64,000 bases of DNA from assembly GCF_000799165.1 (NCBI RefSeq), contig NZ_JUGF01000001.1, positions 682,001 through 746,000 on the forward strand. The letters run 5' to 3'. The stretch's first letter is position 1. Every line of letters starts with the position of its first letter. Below are positions 15,430 to 23,920 of the stretch, one piece after another. A model generated the notes under the pieces. That model had not been told where the DNA came from and ran no database searches. It saw only the letters and a list, made by a program, of their open reading frames with translations. The position numbers and the translations under genes were made by a program. Origin of the DNA: Methylotenera versatilis 7 (GTDB lineage Bacteria > Pseudomonadota > Gammaproteobacteria > Burkholderiales > Methylophilaceae).

Positions 15430-17268
15430 TTACTTACCACGCATAAACATCTTATCTAAATCAGACATTGATACTTGGAACCAAGTCGGGCGACCGTGAT
15501 TGCACATACCGCTACGCTCTGTTGCTTCCATATCCCTTAATAAGCCATTCATTTCCGGGATAGTCAAAATACGATTTGCGCGTACGGCGGCGTGGCAGGC
15601 CATGGTGCCTAACAGTTCATTCCTGCGCTCGGTTAATGCTCTGGTTGCACCAAATTCGCGTAGATCCTTTAGCACATCGCGCGCTAAAGTGATTGCATCT
15701 GCGTCTTGCAGCATGGTTGGCACAGCGCGCACGGCTAAAGTATTGGGTGACAAAATAGCAAATTCAAAACCAAGTTGCTGTAAGTTACCCAGTCCTGAAC
15801 TCAACTCCTCTTGCACCGTTGCCACTTCTAATCTATCCGCATTAAAACTGACTGGAATCAGCAAAGGCTGCATCGGCACGGCGGCTTTATCATCCAGCGC
15901 ATTCTTAAGTCGCTCATACATAATGCGTTCATGCGCGGCATGCATATCGACCACCACTAAGCCGAGTTTATTCTGCGCCAATATATACACGCCATGTATC
16001 TGTGCAACAGCAAAACCTAGCGGAAAATCTTCTGCTGGTTTAGCTTGCGACTTATCATCAAATTCGCCTGCATAACAGACAGGGCTTGCAAATTCACGCT
16101 CTGGTGGCTGATTTTTTGAACCAAACAGGGTTTCATAAAATGCGGATGGTTGATTGGCATTTAAATTGATTTGCGTTTGGTATTGGGGGTAACTGGGCGA
16201 GTTGGTATATTGCGAAGCAAAGGGATTATGTTGAGCTTGGCTGGCAGTAGCCGCATTCGACATACCTGTTGGCGTTGCCAGATTTTTATTCAAGCTGTGA
16301 TAAATAAAGCGATGAATCGCCTGCCCATCCCTAAAACGCACTTCGGTTTTACTTGGGTGTACGTTCACATCTACCAAGCTTGGATCAAGTTCTAGAAATA
16401 ACACAAACGCAGGGTGTCTGTCGTGATGCAGCACATCTTGATAAGCCTGACGAATGGCATGCGCAATCAGTTTGTCGCGCACAAAACGGCCGTTGACATA
16501 GACATATTGCGTATCGCGGCTATTGCGATTAAAGGTAGGTTTTGCCGCCACTCCCCATAGTCGCAAGCCTGCTGCCTCTTCATCAACCGCAATGCTTTCT
16601 GCGGCAAATTCTGCGCCTAATACTTCATTGAATCTTTTAGCTGAAGTGCCGGCAGCAAAACGACTGAGCACCCTGCCATTATGCTGCAAAGTAAAACTGA
16701 CATCCGGGCGCGATAGTGCCACGCGCGTAAATGCAGCTTCACAATGGCCGAATTCGGTCGCGTCAGTTTTTAAAAACTTGCGTCTTGCTGGCGTATTAAA
16801 GTACAAATCATTGACTTCAATCACTGTGCCAACTTCCAATGCTGCTGGTTCGATTGTGCTGATTTCACTGCCATCGCTGCTGATGCGCCATGCATGTTTG
16901 GTTTCCAATGCCCGACTGATAATCAATGTGCGCGAAACTGACGCGATACTGGCCAATGCCTCGCCACGAAAGCCCAAGCTGGCGACTGCTTCCAGATCTT
17001 CCAAGCTAAAAATCTTACTGGTGGCATGACGAGTTAACGCCAATTTCAAATCATCTTGCACAATACCGCTGCCATTATCTGCTACGCGTAATTGCTTGAT
17101 ACCGCCCTGTATCAGCGAAACCTGAATATCGGTGCTGCCCGCATCCAAACTATTCTCTAGCAATTCTTTAAGCGCAGAAGCTGGTCGCTCTACCACCTCA
17201 CCCGCGGCGATTTGGCTGATAAGCTGGTCTGGCAGTAATTTGATTGAGTTCAATGGTGTGCGTGACAT
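15430..17268 (-). CDS. mutL: DNA mismatch repair protein MutL
   Basis: A 612-residue GHKL ATPase. N-terminal motifs are [15 protein letters not shown] near 32, [16 protein letters not shown] and the [11 protein letters not shown] region; the C-terminal dimerisation domain starts near 415. The C-terminal domain contains D441-M-H-A-x2-E-x4-E, which fits the DQHA(x)2E(x)4E endonuclease motif, plus ACHAAVRAN and CNHGRPT. So this MutL is probably a nicking endonuclease, as in bacteria without MutH, unlike E. coli MutL. The linker (about 335-400) is rich in Asn, Gln and Pro. First gene of the mutL-DUF817-miaA unit. Confidence 0.95.
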   Translation of the reverse strand: MSRTPLNSIKLLPDQLISQIAAGEVVERPASALKELLENSLDAGSTDIQVSLIQGGIKQLRVADNGSGIVQDDLKLALTRHATSKIFSLEDLEAVASLGFRGEALASIASVSRTLIISRALETKHAWRISSDGSEISTIEPAALEVGTVIEVNDLYFNTPARRKFLKTDATEFGHCEAAFTRVALSRPDVSFTLQHNGRVLSRFAAGTSAKRFNEVLGAEFAAESIAVDEEAAGLRLWGVAAKPTFNRNSRDTQYVYVNGRFVRDKLIAHAIRQAYQDVLHHDRHPAFVLFLELDPSLVDVNVHPSKTEVRFRDGQAIHRFIYHSLNKNLATPTGMSNAATASQAQHNPFASQYTNSPSYPQYQTQINLNANQPSAFYETLFGSKNQPPEREFASPVCYAGEFDDKSQAKPAEDFPLGFAVAQIHGVYILAQNKLGLVVVDMHAAHERIMYERLKNALDDKAAVPMQPLLIPVSFNADRLEVATVQEELSSGLGNLQQLGFEFAILSPNTLAVRAVPTMLQDADAITLARDVLKDLREFGATRALTERRNELLGTMACHAAVRANRILTIPEMNGLLRDMEATERSGMCNHGRPTWFQVSMSDLDKMFMRGK

Positions 17269-17339
17269 AATTGGCTACCGTTTATTTCGTGATATTTTAC
17301 CTGTTTTAACGCACAATCTCGCACCAAGAGACGTTCAGA

Positions 17340-18869
17340 ATGAAATTAGCCAACCTAAATTTAGATGATTACGCATTCAGCTTTGCAAAAGCGCGTGCAA
17401 TGAAGCGTCATCATCACTTTTATGTGGGGCCGACCAATTCAGGTAAAACCTATCACGCACTTAACACTTTAATTGCGGCAAAATCTGGCGTTTATTTAGC
17501 GCCACTACGTCTGTTGGCAATGGAAGTACGCGACAAATTAATGGAATCTGGCGTGCCATGCAATCTGATTACCGGTGAAGAACGTGTGATGATTGCAGGC
17601 GCACAACATACCGCGTCTACCATCGAAATGATGAATCCCACCAAGTTGGTGGATGTCGCGATTATTGATGAGATTCAGATGCTGCAGGATCCCGATCGCG
17701 GCAGCGCATGGACTGCTGCTTTGGTCGGCGTGCCAGCCAGGCAAGTGTTTATATGCGGCTCGAATGCTGTCACGGCGCTATGTTTGCGCGCAATTGAGCA
17801 TTTAAATGAAACGGCTGAAATCACCGAGCTGCAGCGCATGACGCCATTGATATTGGAAGATGACAGCTTATGCGGCGCACGATATAGCAAGCCAAAGTTA
17901 AAAACCAAGCTAAGAAAAGGCGATGCGATTATTGCCTTTTCGCGCAAAGATGTACTTACTTTTTCAGCCCGATTTCGCCAATGGGGATTTACAGTTGCCA
18001 GCATTTACGGCGCTTTATCCCCTGAAGTACGCAGACATGAATCCGCACGTTTTTGCAATAATGAGGCGGATATCCTAGTCGCAACGGATGCCATTGGTAT
18101 GGGCTTGAACTTACCGATTCGGCGCGTGATTTTTGCCAATATCTTTAAATTTGATGGCGTTGCATCGCGCTTGTTGAATGCCACCGAAGTGCGCCAGATT
18201 GCAGGTCGTGCGGGTCGCTTCGGTATTTACGATAATGGTTATGTGAATATCATGGAAGACGATGAGCGCTTTCATATCGCACATATGCTGGCAACTGACG
18301 ATACATCTGATTTGCAAAAGCTGCCGATTGCCGCCAATATTGGTCAGATAGAAGCCATTTCAAACCAATTGCATACTGCTAAAATTGCAGAGTGTTTGGA
18401 GTATTTTGCCGACCGCCTGCAATTTAATCATGCTTTATTTGCGTTAAGTAAAATCGCCGCGCAGCTAAATCAGGCCTTGTTGGTGGATACGTTTGCGCCA
18501 AATCTATCGTTAAAAGATAAATTTATTTTCACCTGCGCGCCCATTGCTATTAACGTGAATATTGAAAAAGATTACTTTCTGCTGTGCTTAAAAAGCGTGG
18601 TTGAGCATACAATCCGCACATTGCCACCCGCACCTATTTGGCTGGATTCAAGCAACGCAAAACATTTGGAAACTGCGGAAATATTAAGTCAAAATATCAG
18701 CTTATACGCTTGGTTAAGCTATAAATTTCCGCAGATTTTTGTAGATGCTGAGCAGATTCCATATTTAAGGCAATCGGTCAGCCGTTATATTGAACGCGCG
18801 CTGCTTACGCAAACAGGTTATGGCGATACACAGCGCGAGAACGACTTGTTGAAACATATCAGCCGCTAA
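17340..18869 (+). CDS. Suv3-like superfamily 2 RNA helicase
   Basis: A 509-residue helicase resembling mitochondrial SUV3. Walker A is VGPTNSGKTYHAL near residue 29, motif II is IIDEIQML near 110, and motifs IV-VI include DAIIAFSRKDV, ILVATDAIGMGLNLP and QIAGRAGRFG. The C-terminal 170 residues form the Suv3 accessory region. SUV3 unwinds RNA for degradation together with PNPase in mitochondria; a similar role in RNA turnover is likely but not shown here. It is divergent from mutL, with 71 bases between starts. Confidence 0.85.
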   Translation: MKLANLNLDDYAFSFAKARAMKRHHHFYVGPTNSGKTYHALNTLIAAKSGVYLAPLRLLAMEVRDKLMESGVPCNLITGEERVMIAGAQHTASTIEMMNPTKLVDVAIIDEIQMLQDPDRGSAWTAALVGVPARQVFICGSNAVTALCLRAIEHLNETAEITELQRMTPLILEDDSLCGARYSKPKLKTKLRKGDAIIAFSRKDVLTFSARFRQWGFTVASIYGALSPEVRRHESARFCNNEADILVATDAIGMGLNLPIRRVIFANIFKFDGVASRLLNATEVRQIAGRAGRFGIYDNGYVNIMEDDERFHIAHMLATDDTSDLQKLPIAANIGQIEAISNQLHTAKIAECLEYFADRLQFNHALFALSKIAAQLNQALLVDTFAPNLSLKDKFIFTCAPIAINVNIEKDYFLLCLKSVVEHTIRTLPPAPIWLDSSNAKHLETAEILSQNISLYAWLSYKFPQIFVDAEQIPYLRQSVSRYIERALLTQTGYGDTQRENDLLKHISR

Positions 18870-18879
18870 CTCTGTACGA

Positions 18880-19893
18880 TTACCAGCCTGATAAAACTAA
18901 TTTGCCGATTGTTGTGCCAGATTCAAGCTGCGCATGCGCTTTGCGCAAATTTTCGGCATTTATTGGCCTTAATACTTGGTTAAGTGTGGTCGTCAAAGTA
19001 CCCGCATCTATCAATTGCGCGACGTGTTGCAAAATCTGATGCTGCGCAATCATGTCATCGGTTTTGAACATTGATCGCGTGAACATAAATTCCCACACAA
19101 ACGTTGCACTTTTGCTTTTTAGTAAATCCAGATTCACGGGTTTTGCAGTTTCTACAATCGAACAGATTTTACCCTGCGGCTTGATAATCGCTGCCATAAC
19201 TTCAAAATAGCCATCGGTATCGTTATTACACAAAATGTAGTCTGGTTGAATATTTAACTGACTTATTTCCTGTAATAGTTGATGGTGATTGAGCACGATA
19301 TCTGCGCCTAAATCACGCACCCAGGCAGTGGTTTCCGGGCGTGAAGCCGTTGCGATGACGTTTAGCCCTGCCACTTTTTTAGCTAATTGAATCGCAATAG
19401 AACCAACTCCACCCGCAGCACCGATGATTAAAATACTTTTATCTTTGTTTTTATTCGCGTCTTGCGCGATACCTAAGCGGTCAAACAACGCTTCCCAAGC
19501 AGTCACTGCAGTAAGCGGCAATGCGGCGGCGGCTTCAAAATTCAAACTTTGCGGTTTGTGCCCCACAATGCGCTCATCCATCAACTGATATTCCGCGTTG
19601 CAACCGCTGCGGGTGACATCACCCGCGTAATACACTAGATCGCCCACTTTAAACAAAGTGACCGCGTCGCCCACGGCAATCACCTCACCTGCGGCATCCC
19701 AGCCTAACACTTTAGGTGTGGTTTCCACTTTATCTTTTGGCTTACGCACTTTAGTATCCACCGGATTTACTGCAATCGCACAGATTTTCACCAGCAAATC
19801 ATGACTTAATGGCTCAGGTATTGCGAGTTCAATATCCACCAGAGAATCTGGATTTTCTATCGGCAAATATCGGGTAAGTGCGATGGCCTTCAT
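18880..19893 (-). CDS. zinc-type MDR alcohol dehydrogenase/quinone oxidoreductase family protein
   Basis: A 337-residue medium-chain dehydrogenase/reductase. N-terminal GroES-like domain includes INPVD-like VNPVDTKVRK and LGWDAAGEV; the NAD(P)-binding domain has IIGAAGGVGSIAIQLAK near 156. The structural-zinc cysteine cluster is absent, so this is the quinone-reductase-like branch, which reduces quinones or reactive carbonyls with NADPH. A strong AGGAG site precedes the ATG. The NemR-like repressor gene lies immediately upstream and a palindrome sits 81 bases before the start, so expression is probably induced by electrophiles or oxidants. Confidence 0.85.
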   Translation of the reverse strand: MKAIALTRYLPIENPDSLVDIELAIPEPLSHDLLVKICAIAVNPVDTKVRKPKDKVETTPKVLGWDAAGEVIAVGDAVTLFKVGDLVYYAGDVTRSGCNAEYQLMDERIVGHKPQSLNFEAAAALPLTAVTAWEALFDRLGIAQDANKNKDKSILIIGAAGGVGSIAIQLAKKVAGLNVIATASRPETTAWVRDLGADIVLNHHQLLQEISQLNIQPDYILCNNDTDGYFEVMAAIIKPQGKICSIVETAKPVNLDLLKSKSATFVWEFMFTRSMFKTDDMIAQHQILQHVAQLIDAGTLTTTLNQVLRPINAENLRKAHAQLESGTTIGKLVLSGW

Positions 19894-19973
19894 TTTTTTC
19901 TCCTGCTATTTAAGTATAGTTAAACTCCAATTCATTGCTTAGGATTGAAATAAAACATTCGTCATGTGTCAAT

Positions 19974-19994
19974 GATTAGACTAGTCGACTAATC
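19974..19994 (-). promoter_or_regulatory. imperfect palindromic operator for the NemR-like regulator
   Basis: Outer arms GATTAG and CTAATC enclose a near-palindromic core (ACTAGTCGA). It directly abuts a perfect TTGACA (minus strand, 19972-19967) that would be the -35 element of the oxidoreductase gene. The core resembles the better palindrome upstream of the repressor gene. Confidence 0.55.
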
Positions 19995-20042
19995 ATCTGC
20001 CAAATAAAAAAGCGCACTTAATCTGGTTAAGCAAGGTGATAT

Positions 20043-20651
20043 CTAAACTAATGAATCCAATTTGTTTTTGAGTGAATGCATTGCAGATTCGAGTGCATCA
20101 CGCGAGCGATTCACTTTAGTTAATAGTGTGGCGCCAATCCACATATAATAGATTTCATTTGTGACAAATCTTGCGTCCAAATGTTCAGGCAACTCACCGT
20201 TATCAATGCCCTCTTGCACGCATTCCGCAATACGGCTGATGATACGATCGGTGCCATGTTTTAGGGTAATCCGCATGGTTTCGGATAAATCGGTGACTTC
20301 TGCACTTAACTTAACCACCAAACATTTATCGTGCGTTGTATCCGCCGTTTGCGTGTCTAACCAATTTTGAAAATATGCCAGCAGGCGCGATTTGACTGAG
20401 CCGTTTTCCGGGCTGAGTTTTGCGTCAAGCTGTGTTAAATAACCATCCAGATAGTCTTCCAGCAACGCATCACCAAATTGCTCTTTGGATTTGAAATAGT
20501 GATAAAACGAACCTTTAGGCACATTGGCTTGCGTTAATATCTCGTTCAAACCAACCGCCGCAAAACCTTTCCCCAGCATAATATTTTTAGCAGTATCAAT
20601 AATCTGCTGCCGCGTATCGGTAAATTTATGCATTGTCTGTGCTTGAGCCAT
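20043..20651 (-). CDS. nemR: NemR-like TetR-family redox/electrophile-sensing repressor
   Basis: A 202-residue TetR regulator. The N-terminal helix-turn-helix is GLNEILTQANVPKGSFYHYFKSKEQFG (34-60; split motif), nearly as in E. coli NemR. The ligand domain aligns with NemR over KCLVVKLSAEVTDLSE; Cys110 corresponds to NemR Cys106 and Lys179 to Lys175, the pair that forms the reversible Cys-Lys switch in NemR. It should repress its own gene and the adjacent oxidoreductase until reactive chlorine, quinones or aldehydes modify Cys110. The perfect palindrome 17 bases before its start supports autoregulation. Orthology inferred from recalled NemR sequence. Confidence 0.85.
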   Translation of the reverse strand: MAQAQTMHKFTDTRQQIIDTAKNIMLGKGFAAVGLNEILTQANVPKGSFYHYFKSKEQFGDALLEDYLDGYLTQLDAKLSPENGSVKSRLLAYFQNWLDTQTADTTHDKCLVVKLSAEVTDLSETMRITLKHGTDRIISRIAECVQEGIDNGELPEHLDARFVTNEIYYMWIGATLLTKVNRSRDALESAMHSLKNKLDSLV

Positions 20652-20667
20652 CAGGCATTATGACATC

Positions 20668-20688
20668 GACTAGACCAATCGTCTAGTC
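20668..20688 (-). promoter_or_regulatory. perfect palindromic operator upstream of the NemR-like gene
   Basis: Perfect 8-base arms GACTAGAC and GTCTAGTC flank five bases. The TAGAC...GTCTA core is close to the NemR box of E. coli (TAGACC...GGTCTA). It ends 17 bases upstream of the repressor start codon at 20651. Confidence 0.7.
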
Positions 20689-20781
20689 AGTTATTTGCAG
20701 GCGATTAAAACACCCCCTACCGGTTAATAGCTTCACCACGTGACCCATAAAGTTCGGCCTGTGGAAGGCATGTCAGTTTAT

Positions 20782-21303
20782 TTAGTCATCTGTTAACCCG
20801 AATATTTGGTGATAGATAGCTGCACTGATATGTATTGCCAGCAAAGGATAAATCATGATCGAAATAAAGAAATGAGTATTCAGCGCAAAATTATTCAGCA
20901 ATGTGTGTTTTTCAATAAATGGTATTAGCTCAAATAAATTAAATAGTTGAATAGGTTTTCCTGCCGTGACTAACATCACAATGCCAGCGACACATTGTGC
21001 GATTAAGACGATATAAATACATCTGTGCAGGGAAATGGCTGCCAGTTTTTGCCAACTTTTAATACTGTACGATTTAATGGGGTTGTGATTAACGTTACGC
21101 CAAGTTAAGCGCGCCAATATAACTAAAAAGAAAACCAGCCCAATCGACGAATGCGAAGCAGTCAGCTTTAATTTTTCCGGGCTTGCTAACATCCCTTCAA
21201 ATTGGCTTGCTATAACAATGAGCGTAAGCAGCAACAAGACACTCGTCCAATGTAATATTCTTGCAATTAAGCCGTACTGCGTTTTCGTGTTTTTAATATT
21301 CAT
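20782..21303 (-). CDS. cytochrome b561 family protein
   Basis: A four-helix membrane protein of about 173 residues. Histidines suited to bind two b-haems occur in ARILHWTSV, TASHSSIGL, SLHRCIYI and NTHFF plus LAIHISAAIYH, the layout of bacterial cytochrome b561 (CybB). It would move electrons from the quinone pool or a periplasmic partner. I chose the ATG at 21303, since the longer reading frame starts with TTG and adds seven residues unlike the family. It follows the small membrane gene at 21360-21770 and may be one unit with it. Confidence 0.85.
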   Translation of the reverse strand: MNIKNTKTQYGLIARILHWTSVLLLLTLIVIASQFEGMLASPEKLKLTASHSSIGLVFFLVILARLTWRNVNHNPIKSYSIKSWQKLAAISLHRCIYIVLIAQCVAGIVMLVTAGKPIQLFNLFELIPFIEKHTLLNNFALNTHFFISIMIYPLLAIHISAAIYHQIFGLTDD

Positions 21304-21359
21304 ATTATCTATATAGTCACGCAATAATCCACATGTTTGGCGCTTATTGGATTAACGTT

Positions 21360-21770
21360 TTATTTAAGCGAATATCTAAACACTTTGATTGCTGCCAGGC
21401 CAAAGCCAATGGTTGTCAGCGTGATAGTGGTATAAATAAAAACACCTATTAGTGGTGAAGTTGAATCAGGAAATACTGAATTCAGTATGAATGCCGTAGG
21501 GTTACCAATTGATCCAATTGCCATAGGCCAAATAACATATTTCGGCAAGGTGATTTTAGAAGCATAAAAACCCAGCAATAGCATTGTCATCATCAAAAAA
21601 TCTAAATGAGCTGATAACAGTTTGTCCGTATTTTGGAAGATATTCAGGAAGAAAGAAAGTTTCATTCCTTTTGTGAAAACCAGGCACCACGCTAGTACCA
21701 ATGCTATTAATAGGCTAATACATGCAACTCTAAGTAAGATTACATTACCAGCATGTTTGTCTCCAACCAT
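21360..21770 (-). CDS. small four-helix membrane protein, unknown
   Basis: A 136-residue protein with four transmembrane helices. The segment SAHLDFLMMTMLLLGFYAS near residue 53 and GSIGNPTAFILN near 87 recall the hydroxylaminobenzene mutase / styrene-oxide isomerase-like group, but the resemblance is weak and I do not assign a function. It lies 56 bases upstream of the cytochrome b561 gene on the same strand and is divergent from an AraC-type regulator, which may control the pair. Confidence 0.6.
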   Translation of the reverse strand: MVGDKHAGNVILLRVACISLLIALVLAWCLVFTKGMKLSFFLNIFQNTDKLLSAHLDFLMMTMLLLGFYASKITLPKYVIWPMAIGSIGNPTAFILNSVFPDSTSPLIGVFIYTTITLTTIGFGLAAIKVFRYSLK

Positions 21771-21994
21771 TTTTACTCCCTAAAAATTTTACTTATTTCC
21801 CTGAATATTTTTTACTGTAGTTTTTGCAACTAATCAGTCATCACGTAGGTTAATGGAGAGTTTCATTAAATTCTTGCTTATGGCGGCACAGATATTTGAC
21901 TGAAACGGAAGTTTGCCAAATTGAGCCATATATAGATATACAGGAATTGGGATAGAATATTTGTTATAACGTAAAGGCGTAGAGGTAAATTTCA

Positions 21995-22975
21995 ATGGAA
22001 TCCAAGCCGGATAAACTACCAAGAATGATTTTATCTACAGCTAGCGTAGATAAAATTAACAGGCGAGAATGGTTGCAAGACATTATTAGTCGTGAATATA
22101 CAAAAGTGGAAGTTATCCCGCATGCGAATATTAATGTGTTTAATGAAATGTCTCTCTATACACTGGATAAGCTGCGTTTATCGGTGGTACGGTCAAATGC
22201 GCTCACGATTAAGCGCAAAAAGCACGAGCCCTATCATGCCAGTCAAGATAATTACCTTGGTGTAATTCTTCTTTCTGGGAGCTATCATTTAGAACAGGGT
22301 GGGCGTGAAGTTTATCTCAACCCTGGCGATATATCGATTTATGATGCCACTCTCCCTCACCAAATCAGCTGCTCTCGAAGTTTCTCAAAAATCCTCATTA
22401 CCATTCCAAGAGCAATGATGCGTGCAAGACTCTCAGGGGTCGAGCACTGCACGGCTCTACGTATTCCTGGCAATCTAGGCATAGGCACAATTACAACCAA
22501 TTTTATTCGTAATGTTGTACAGGAAGCAGAAAATATGAGTGATTGGGGTATCTCTGCATTAGCTGAACAATCCCTTGATTTATTTACCCTGTCACTTGCA
22601 TCTTTAAACTCTCAAAGCTACTACTTGTCACGCAGTCGTTCAACTGCTCTCCAGAGTGTAAAAAGCTTCGTTGAAAGCCACTTAGCAGACCCGATGCTTG
22701 ACACTGCAATGGTTGTAACAGGCACCGGGTTTTCTGCCCGGTATATAAACGATCTTTTAAATGATAACGACACATCCCTGATGCGTTATATATTGCAGCG
22801 TCGTCTAGAAAGGTGTAGTAAAGACTTGTTAAGCTTGCTACATACAAATCACAATATTTCGGAGATTGCCCTGAACTGGGGCTTCAATGATCTCTCACAT
22901 TTCAGCCGTACATTTAAGAAAAAATACGGCTGTAGCCCAAATCAGTATAGGCATGATTACTCCGTTACACTTTAA
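21995..22975 (+). CDS. AraC/XylS-family transcriptional regulator
   Basis: A 326-residue regulator. Residues about 40-210 form a cupin-like AraC_binding_2 domain (LSGSYHLEQGG, LNPGDISIYDATLPHQ). The C-terminal 100 residues are the double helix-turn-helix: TGTGFSARYINDLL and HNISEIALNWGFNDLSHFSRTFKKKYGCSPNQYR (in two parts, about 285-318). Effector is unknown. It is divergent from the small membrane/b561 pair with 224 bases between starts, in which I see no clear operator. Its stop codon lies inside its own terminator. Confidence 0.88.
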   Translation: MESKPDKLPRMILSTASVDKINRREWLQDIISREYTKVEVIPHANINVFNEMSLYTLDKLRLSVVRSNALTIKRKKHEPYHASQDNYLGVILLSGSYHLEQGGREVYLNPGDISIYDATLPHQISCSRSFSKILITIPRAMMRARLSGVEHCTALRIPGNLGIGTITTNFIRNVVQEAENMSDWGISALAEQSLDLFTLSLASLNSQSYYLSRSRSTALQSVKSFVESHLADPMLDTAMVVTGTGFSARYINDLLNDNDTSLMRYILQRRLERCSKDLLSLLHTNHNISEIALNWGFNDLSHFSRTFKKKYGCSPNQYRHDYSVTL

Positions 22976-22996
22976 AAGTGTAACTATTATTTTTTT
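22964..22996 (+). terminator. rho-independent terminator of the AraC-type gene
   Basis: GTTACACTTT and AAAGTGTAAC are perfect 10-base complements around a single base, followed by a T-rich run (TATTATTTTTTT). The hairpin includes the regulator's stop codon and the tail covers the stop codon of the convergent mgtC-like gene. Confidence 0.75.
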
Positions 22997-23670
22997 AAGG
23001 TGACAGCAATAACACCTTCGATTGCCTGGAGTTTTTCAATCGCACTATTTAACACTTCTTTCTTAACGCTTCGTAAAAATGAATAAGTGATAAAAGTTTC
23101 AGTTGCATTACTTTTATTTAGTGTGATTTCGTTGATTAATAATCCCTTAGTCTCCATGGTCGATTGCAGATCCAATAATGATATCTTCTTCAAGTCGACA
23201 TGAATCAATAACTGTCTATTCAAATGCCGGTTAAATATTCGACGTTCTATAGGCTTGATCAAGCCAAGAATCACAACAACTAGTACTGTTGTAAATATTG
23301 CGGCTATGTATAATCCACCACCGACAGCAAGGCCAATTCCTGCAACTGTCCATAAACTGGCGGCTGTGGTAAGTCCACGAATAACTTGCTGCCTGAAGAA
23401 TAAAATCGTTCCTGCACCTAGAAACCCGATTCCACTGACGACTTGTGCGGCGACGCGAGATGGATCTAGAGCGATTGCCTGTGAGCCTTCTTTTAAAACA
23501 TCTGCAAATCCAAAAGCCGACACAATCATAATAAGGCTCGACCCCAAGCATACCAACATGTGTGTGCGCAATCCTGCAGCCCATTCCAGGCGCTCACGTT
23601 CTAAACCAACAAGCCCTCCCAGAAAGGCAGCAATTGCAAGCCTTAAAATAGTGTCTTCAGGCGACAGCAT
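22987..23670 (-). CDS. MgtC/SapB family membrane protein
   Basis: A 227-residue protein: four or five transmembrane helices in the first 135 residues with the family signature GGLVGLERERLEWAAGLRTH near 20 (contiguous motif abbreviated) and GIGFLGAGTI near 83, then a cytosolic ACT-like domain of about 85 residues. MgtC proteins help growth at low magnesium and modulate the F-ATPase in pathogens; the role in free-living bacteria is less clear. A GGAG ribosome binding site precedes the start. The leader carries two hairpins. Confidence 0.85.
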   Translation of the reverse strand: MLSPEDTILRLAIAAFLGGLVGLERERLEWAAGLRTHMLVCLGSSLIMIVSAFGFADVLKEGSQAIALDPSRVAAQVVSGIGFLGAGTILFFRQQVIRGLTTAASLWTVAGIGLAVGGGLYIAAIFTTVLVVVILGLIKPIERRIFNRHLNRQLLIHVDLKKISLLDLQSTMETKGLLINEITLNKSNATETFITYSFLRSVKKEVLNSAIEKLQAIEGVIAVTLKK

Positions 23671-23693
23671 ATAATCTCCGATAGTTGATTAGA

Positions 23694-23780
23694 TTGGCTA
23701 CGGCAGAAAAGCCAAGTTTAGTTTAAATCGTCCTAGTTGTTTTTAATAAGAATATTTGGTTATATATATAAAACCAAATA
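23694..23780 (-). promoter_or_regulatory. two-hairpin leader upstream of the mgtC-like gene
   Basis: TTGGCT (23694-23699) pairs with AGCCAA (23710-23715), and TATTTGGTT (23753-23761) pairs with AACCAAATA (23772-23780), both with 10-base loops. Both lie between the start codon at 23670 and the next gene. They may form a regulatory leader; the remainder of the 250-base gap to amiC is AT-rich with no gene seen. Confidence 0.4.
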
Positions 23781-23920
23781 ATTGTAGTCAGAAAACGCTT
23801 AACTTAAAACTCAGTTTTGAATTAGCTTCAATATTAAAATCAATGTCTGCTACGGGTCGTTACCTGTCATTATCACGACATTATGCTTAGATTTAATCTC
23901 TAAATATTAGTAACTACGAT

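Noticed and set aside
15500-16075. Long plus-strand reading frame inside mutL (191 residues)
   Set aside because: Shadow of the mutL frame: composition is low-complexity Ser/Ala/Thr and mutL is certain.
21304-21324. TTG-started seven-residue extension of cytochrome b561
   Set aside because: The internal ATG at 21303 fits the family start better.
21834-22022. Minus-strand 62-residue reading frame overlapping the AraC gene start
   Set aside because: No ribosome binding site or family signal; most likely chance.
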